A stretch of 23,380 bases of DNA, taken from Pelargonium nanum. Taxonomy: Eukaryota > Streptophyta > Magnoliopsida > Geraniales > Geraniaceae. Below the pieces are notes generated by a model that saw only the letters and a list, made by a program, of their open reading frames with translations, was not told the DNA's origin and made no database searches. A program made the position numbers and the translations under genes. Numbering within the stretch: position 1 is the stretch's first letter; the number at the start of each line of letters is the position of its first letter. The DNA lies in NCBI GenBank assembly GCA_036897485.1, contig JAYMTF010001440.1, positions 1 to 23,380 on the forward strand, read 5' to 3'. Below are positions 20,928-23,380 of this stretch, one piece after another.

Positions 20928-21105
20928 TTTGTTTCTAGATTTCCTATTAAAAAAAGGCAAGCAATTAGATCTAAAGTCTAAAGAATATTACTACTGCTAA
21001 TGCTAATAGCCAAGAAACGAGTTATGGATTTGTAGGAGTATGAAACAACTTAAGAAGAAGTTTTGTGCGATTAGAACTCTTGTAGCTAGTGTATTTTGGT
21101 TAAAG
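20928..21105 (+). repeat. Diverged dispersed repeat, copy 2
   Basis: This is the second, shorter copy of the repeat at 15195-15565, in the same orientation. It opens with the identical 17-mer TTTGTTTCTAGATTTCC (20928-20944) and ends with the block 21059-21105, which carries the identical 15-mer GATTAGAACTCTTGT (21069-21083) and the near match GTATTTTGGTTAAAG (21091-21105). The centre of copy 1 is largely missing. No coding capacity is seen. Confidence 0.5.
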
Positions 21106-23380
21106 TGAATGAGTTTCCGGTAAAGACAGGGAAAGTATAGTATAGTCGATTAGGAGCCTCTTGGAACCTAGAGCAAAGTAAGAAAAGACATCCTATACAT
21201 AACCTTTTAAGGGAGAGCCTTTCAATGCCTGCGCAAAACATTAGATAACGGGTTTACTGCTATAAAACTTTGCCACGGCAATACATTTCAAAGCAATCAA
21301 GGATACTATAAACAATTGTATATACACTAAACTGCTAGTCCAAACTACTGAAACATTGAAAGAATTCTCTTTTATATAAGTGATTTCTTTTTCAAGAGGT
21401 TGGCACTTTCTTTGGGGCTCCTCCATAGTACTTGGGCTCCCCGTTTTAAAGAGAGGGCCTGGGAATTTAGACTTATTTTATAGCTGTGAAAGGCTTTATA
21501 TTACGAATATACTACTAATTGCCTGTTATAATCCGGAGAGATTGCCTTTATCTAAGAGGAATCTTCTACATTTTTTGGCAGAGGAGCCTTGTTTAACAAA
21601 AGTAAAGGATATAACGCATCTTTTTTGAAGTTAATGTGTTTCTATGGGAGTCCCCTAGAATTTCTACGTAATTAAGGAGATATAAATTGCGTTGTTGCTA
21701 AGAAGAGTTACCTTCGGCTTATCGGGGTACCCCGTTACAGGTAGTTTTTAAAAGTATTTGTATACACCTCATCCTCTTATATAATAGTATCTCGAGGCTT
21801 TAAGAGGGGGATCTTATTCATAAAAAATTGTACTGGGTATAGGAGCTGCAAATGAGTTTGCTACAGAATAAAAAGCAGGGATGTATATACGTCTTTAAAA
21901 ACTATCCCGGGTTGAGGCCGAGCTATAATAAAAGGAAGTCTTAGCTTTTTGTCCATTAGAGAAATTCCCATAGCCCTGTGAGCTAGATAAAATTCCTATT
22001 TATTTGAGATAGTTAAGAAATAATACTAAAGATTGATAGCTTTTATAAATGAAGATTGTTGGGAAATTCTAGTAACCTTACTTGTATTTATAAATGATAG
22101 GCGTAGGCTGCTAGTTTAGATTATATAATCATAGAATTTGAGGGGCCCGGTAAGAGTCTATACTTTGTTTGTTACTTAATTGCAGCTAACTAGAAATGCC
22201 TGTCGTATTTAATTGAATAATTTGTAGTGGCATAAAGGGGAGGAGAAAATAAATATGTTCTTCATCTAGCCAAAGAAGCATCTTGCGAAATACTTGTATA
22301 TGTAATATATCTAGTCAAGAATACGGAAGGTTAGTTCCATATCTAACGTTAGTCTTTTAGAAAAAAACAGTTAAGCAGTTATTGTTTATATACTTTATAT
22401 AAAAGGGCTTTACACGTATTTATGCCAGGAAAAAGTACTAAAGCAGAATATTGCTATTACACATCTCGCTAGTTTACAGCGGGTAATTTTAGGTTCGGTA
22501 GATAAAACCATATTAGAAATTTATTAGAGCCATACAGTATACAGTCTAGTTAAGGGTGATCCTTGTGGAGCCGTGGAACATCTTGTTTATATGCACTTAT
22601 ATATACTATTTTTAGAATCTCATTAACAGGATTTATAGTAAGTAACTCGGTTCATGTTACTAAGCGAATATTTTTTTTGATTTTAAAGTAACAACTCCAT
22701 GGAGCAGTTGTAAATCGATGTGGTATTTAAACAGTAAAAGCAAGATATTAACCACAATCTATCCTAAGTAAGAACCATTTTACTCGTATATCCTTTTTTC
22801 CTTTAGTCCAAAGGTTATAACTCGAGATGAATGCCATACACCAATAAGTGATTGAAATTTCCCATACTTAATCAAGTACGGAATAAAACAGGATCTCTTA
22901 TACATCGTACCACTAAAAAACTAAGTGTGTTTTTCCTATAATAGCTCATCTTTTATATTTACAAAGACACCAACCTTGTTGTTTTTAAACTACGGACTCC
23001 TTTTAAATTAACTCACTAAAAGTAGTGCTTTTACCAGACGAGTCCTTCTAATAGCGGACTTACCTATTAAATTTATCATAACAAAAATACCGGAATAACT
23101 TTAGGAAATATGAATAGTTAATTCACTTTCTAAACTAAAACTATATGTACGCTGGGCTTAATTTCTACGGAAAGTGTCTTAATATTTATTTTACACTTTT
23201 CGGCTATACCAACCGAAACAGAAGAAGTCCCACTAATACCTCAATAAGAATTATAATTTATTTTTACTAGAGGTCACACGTCCTAAAAAGTTAAGGCTAC
23301 TATCTTTCTTACAAGCATTCCTCGATTAAATTAATAGGTTTAGCGCACATTTAAGTTTGTTTGTAAACAAGATTTAATGA
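21106..23380. other. Gene-free AT-rich stretch, no recognisable gene
   Basis: No gene is recognised up to the right edge. The longest open frame outside the transposase is plus 21380-21628, 82 codons from a GTG. It has no domain, signal or family resemblance and no ATG, so I treat it as chance. The remainder is stop-dense, TpG-poor DNA like that at 1.8-8.9 kb. Confidence 0.55.

Noticed and set aside
21380-21628. 82-codon plus-strand open frame, the longest outside the transposase
   Set aside because: It starts at GTG with no ATG and has no domain or family resemblance. One frame of this length is unsurprising in 23 kb.
1-23380. CRISPR arrays, insertion sequences, bacterial operons, riboswitches
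   Set aside because: No regularly spaced direct repeats, bacterial transposase or ribosome-binding-site-led genes are present. The context is plant organellar or nuclear.

Overview
This looks like land-plant DNA, most likely a gene-poor stretch of a seed-plant mitochondrial genome carrying a piece of nuclear transposon. Three things point there: a MuDR-type (MULE) transposase of ordinary plant architecture, a tRNA closely resembling the plastid-type trnD found in many plant mitochondria, and three tRNA relics that fit plant organellar trnF, trnQ and a long-variable-arm (serine-like) tRNA. A nuclear insertion of organelle DNA next to a MULE cannot be excluded from sequence alone. The species cannot be named.

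Layout. Bases 1 to about 1745 hold the window's only protein-coding gene remnant, a dead plus-strand MULE transposase that runs in from the left edge. It carries an acidic N-terminus, the MuDR-type zinc-containing DNA-binding domain, the catalytic domain, a 92-base intron with a broken donor site, and a C-terminus that breaks up in the SWIM zinc-finger region. Three in-frame stops and the donor defect are each explicable by one C:G to T:A transition. The first 500 bases contain no CpG, whereas 1741-2240 contain ten, so the segment looks like decayed, methylated nuclear DNA joined to DNA with a different history.

From about 1766 to 23380 I find no convincing protein gene. The DNA is AT-rich, dense in TAA/TAG/TTA/CTA, and poor in TpG and CpA where I counted. 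Within it are: a short CpG-rich patch (about 5949-5996); a trnF-like relic at 10.06-10.13 kb (+); a two-copy diverged repeat (15.20-15.57 and 20.93-21.11 kb); a near-complete trnD-like sequence with a tyrosine anticodon at 18.07-18.15 kb (-); a long-variable-arm tRNA relic at 18.81-18.90 kb (-); a GC-richer patch at 18.94-19.20 kb; and a trnQ-like relic at 20.56-20.64 kb (-). Several hairpins and short tandem duplications lie among them. Three of the four tRNA-like sequences lie on the minus strand within 2.6 kb, which suggests the remains of an old tRNA-bearing segment.

No genes here evidently work together. The window reads as accumulated intergenic DNA with relics of transferred nuclear, plastid-type and native mitochondrial sequences. 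I did not find a new multi-gene system. The best leads are the altered anticodons in the tRNA relics, the sharp compositional boundary at about 1.75 kb, and the unexplained dinucleotide bias of the gene-free DNA.
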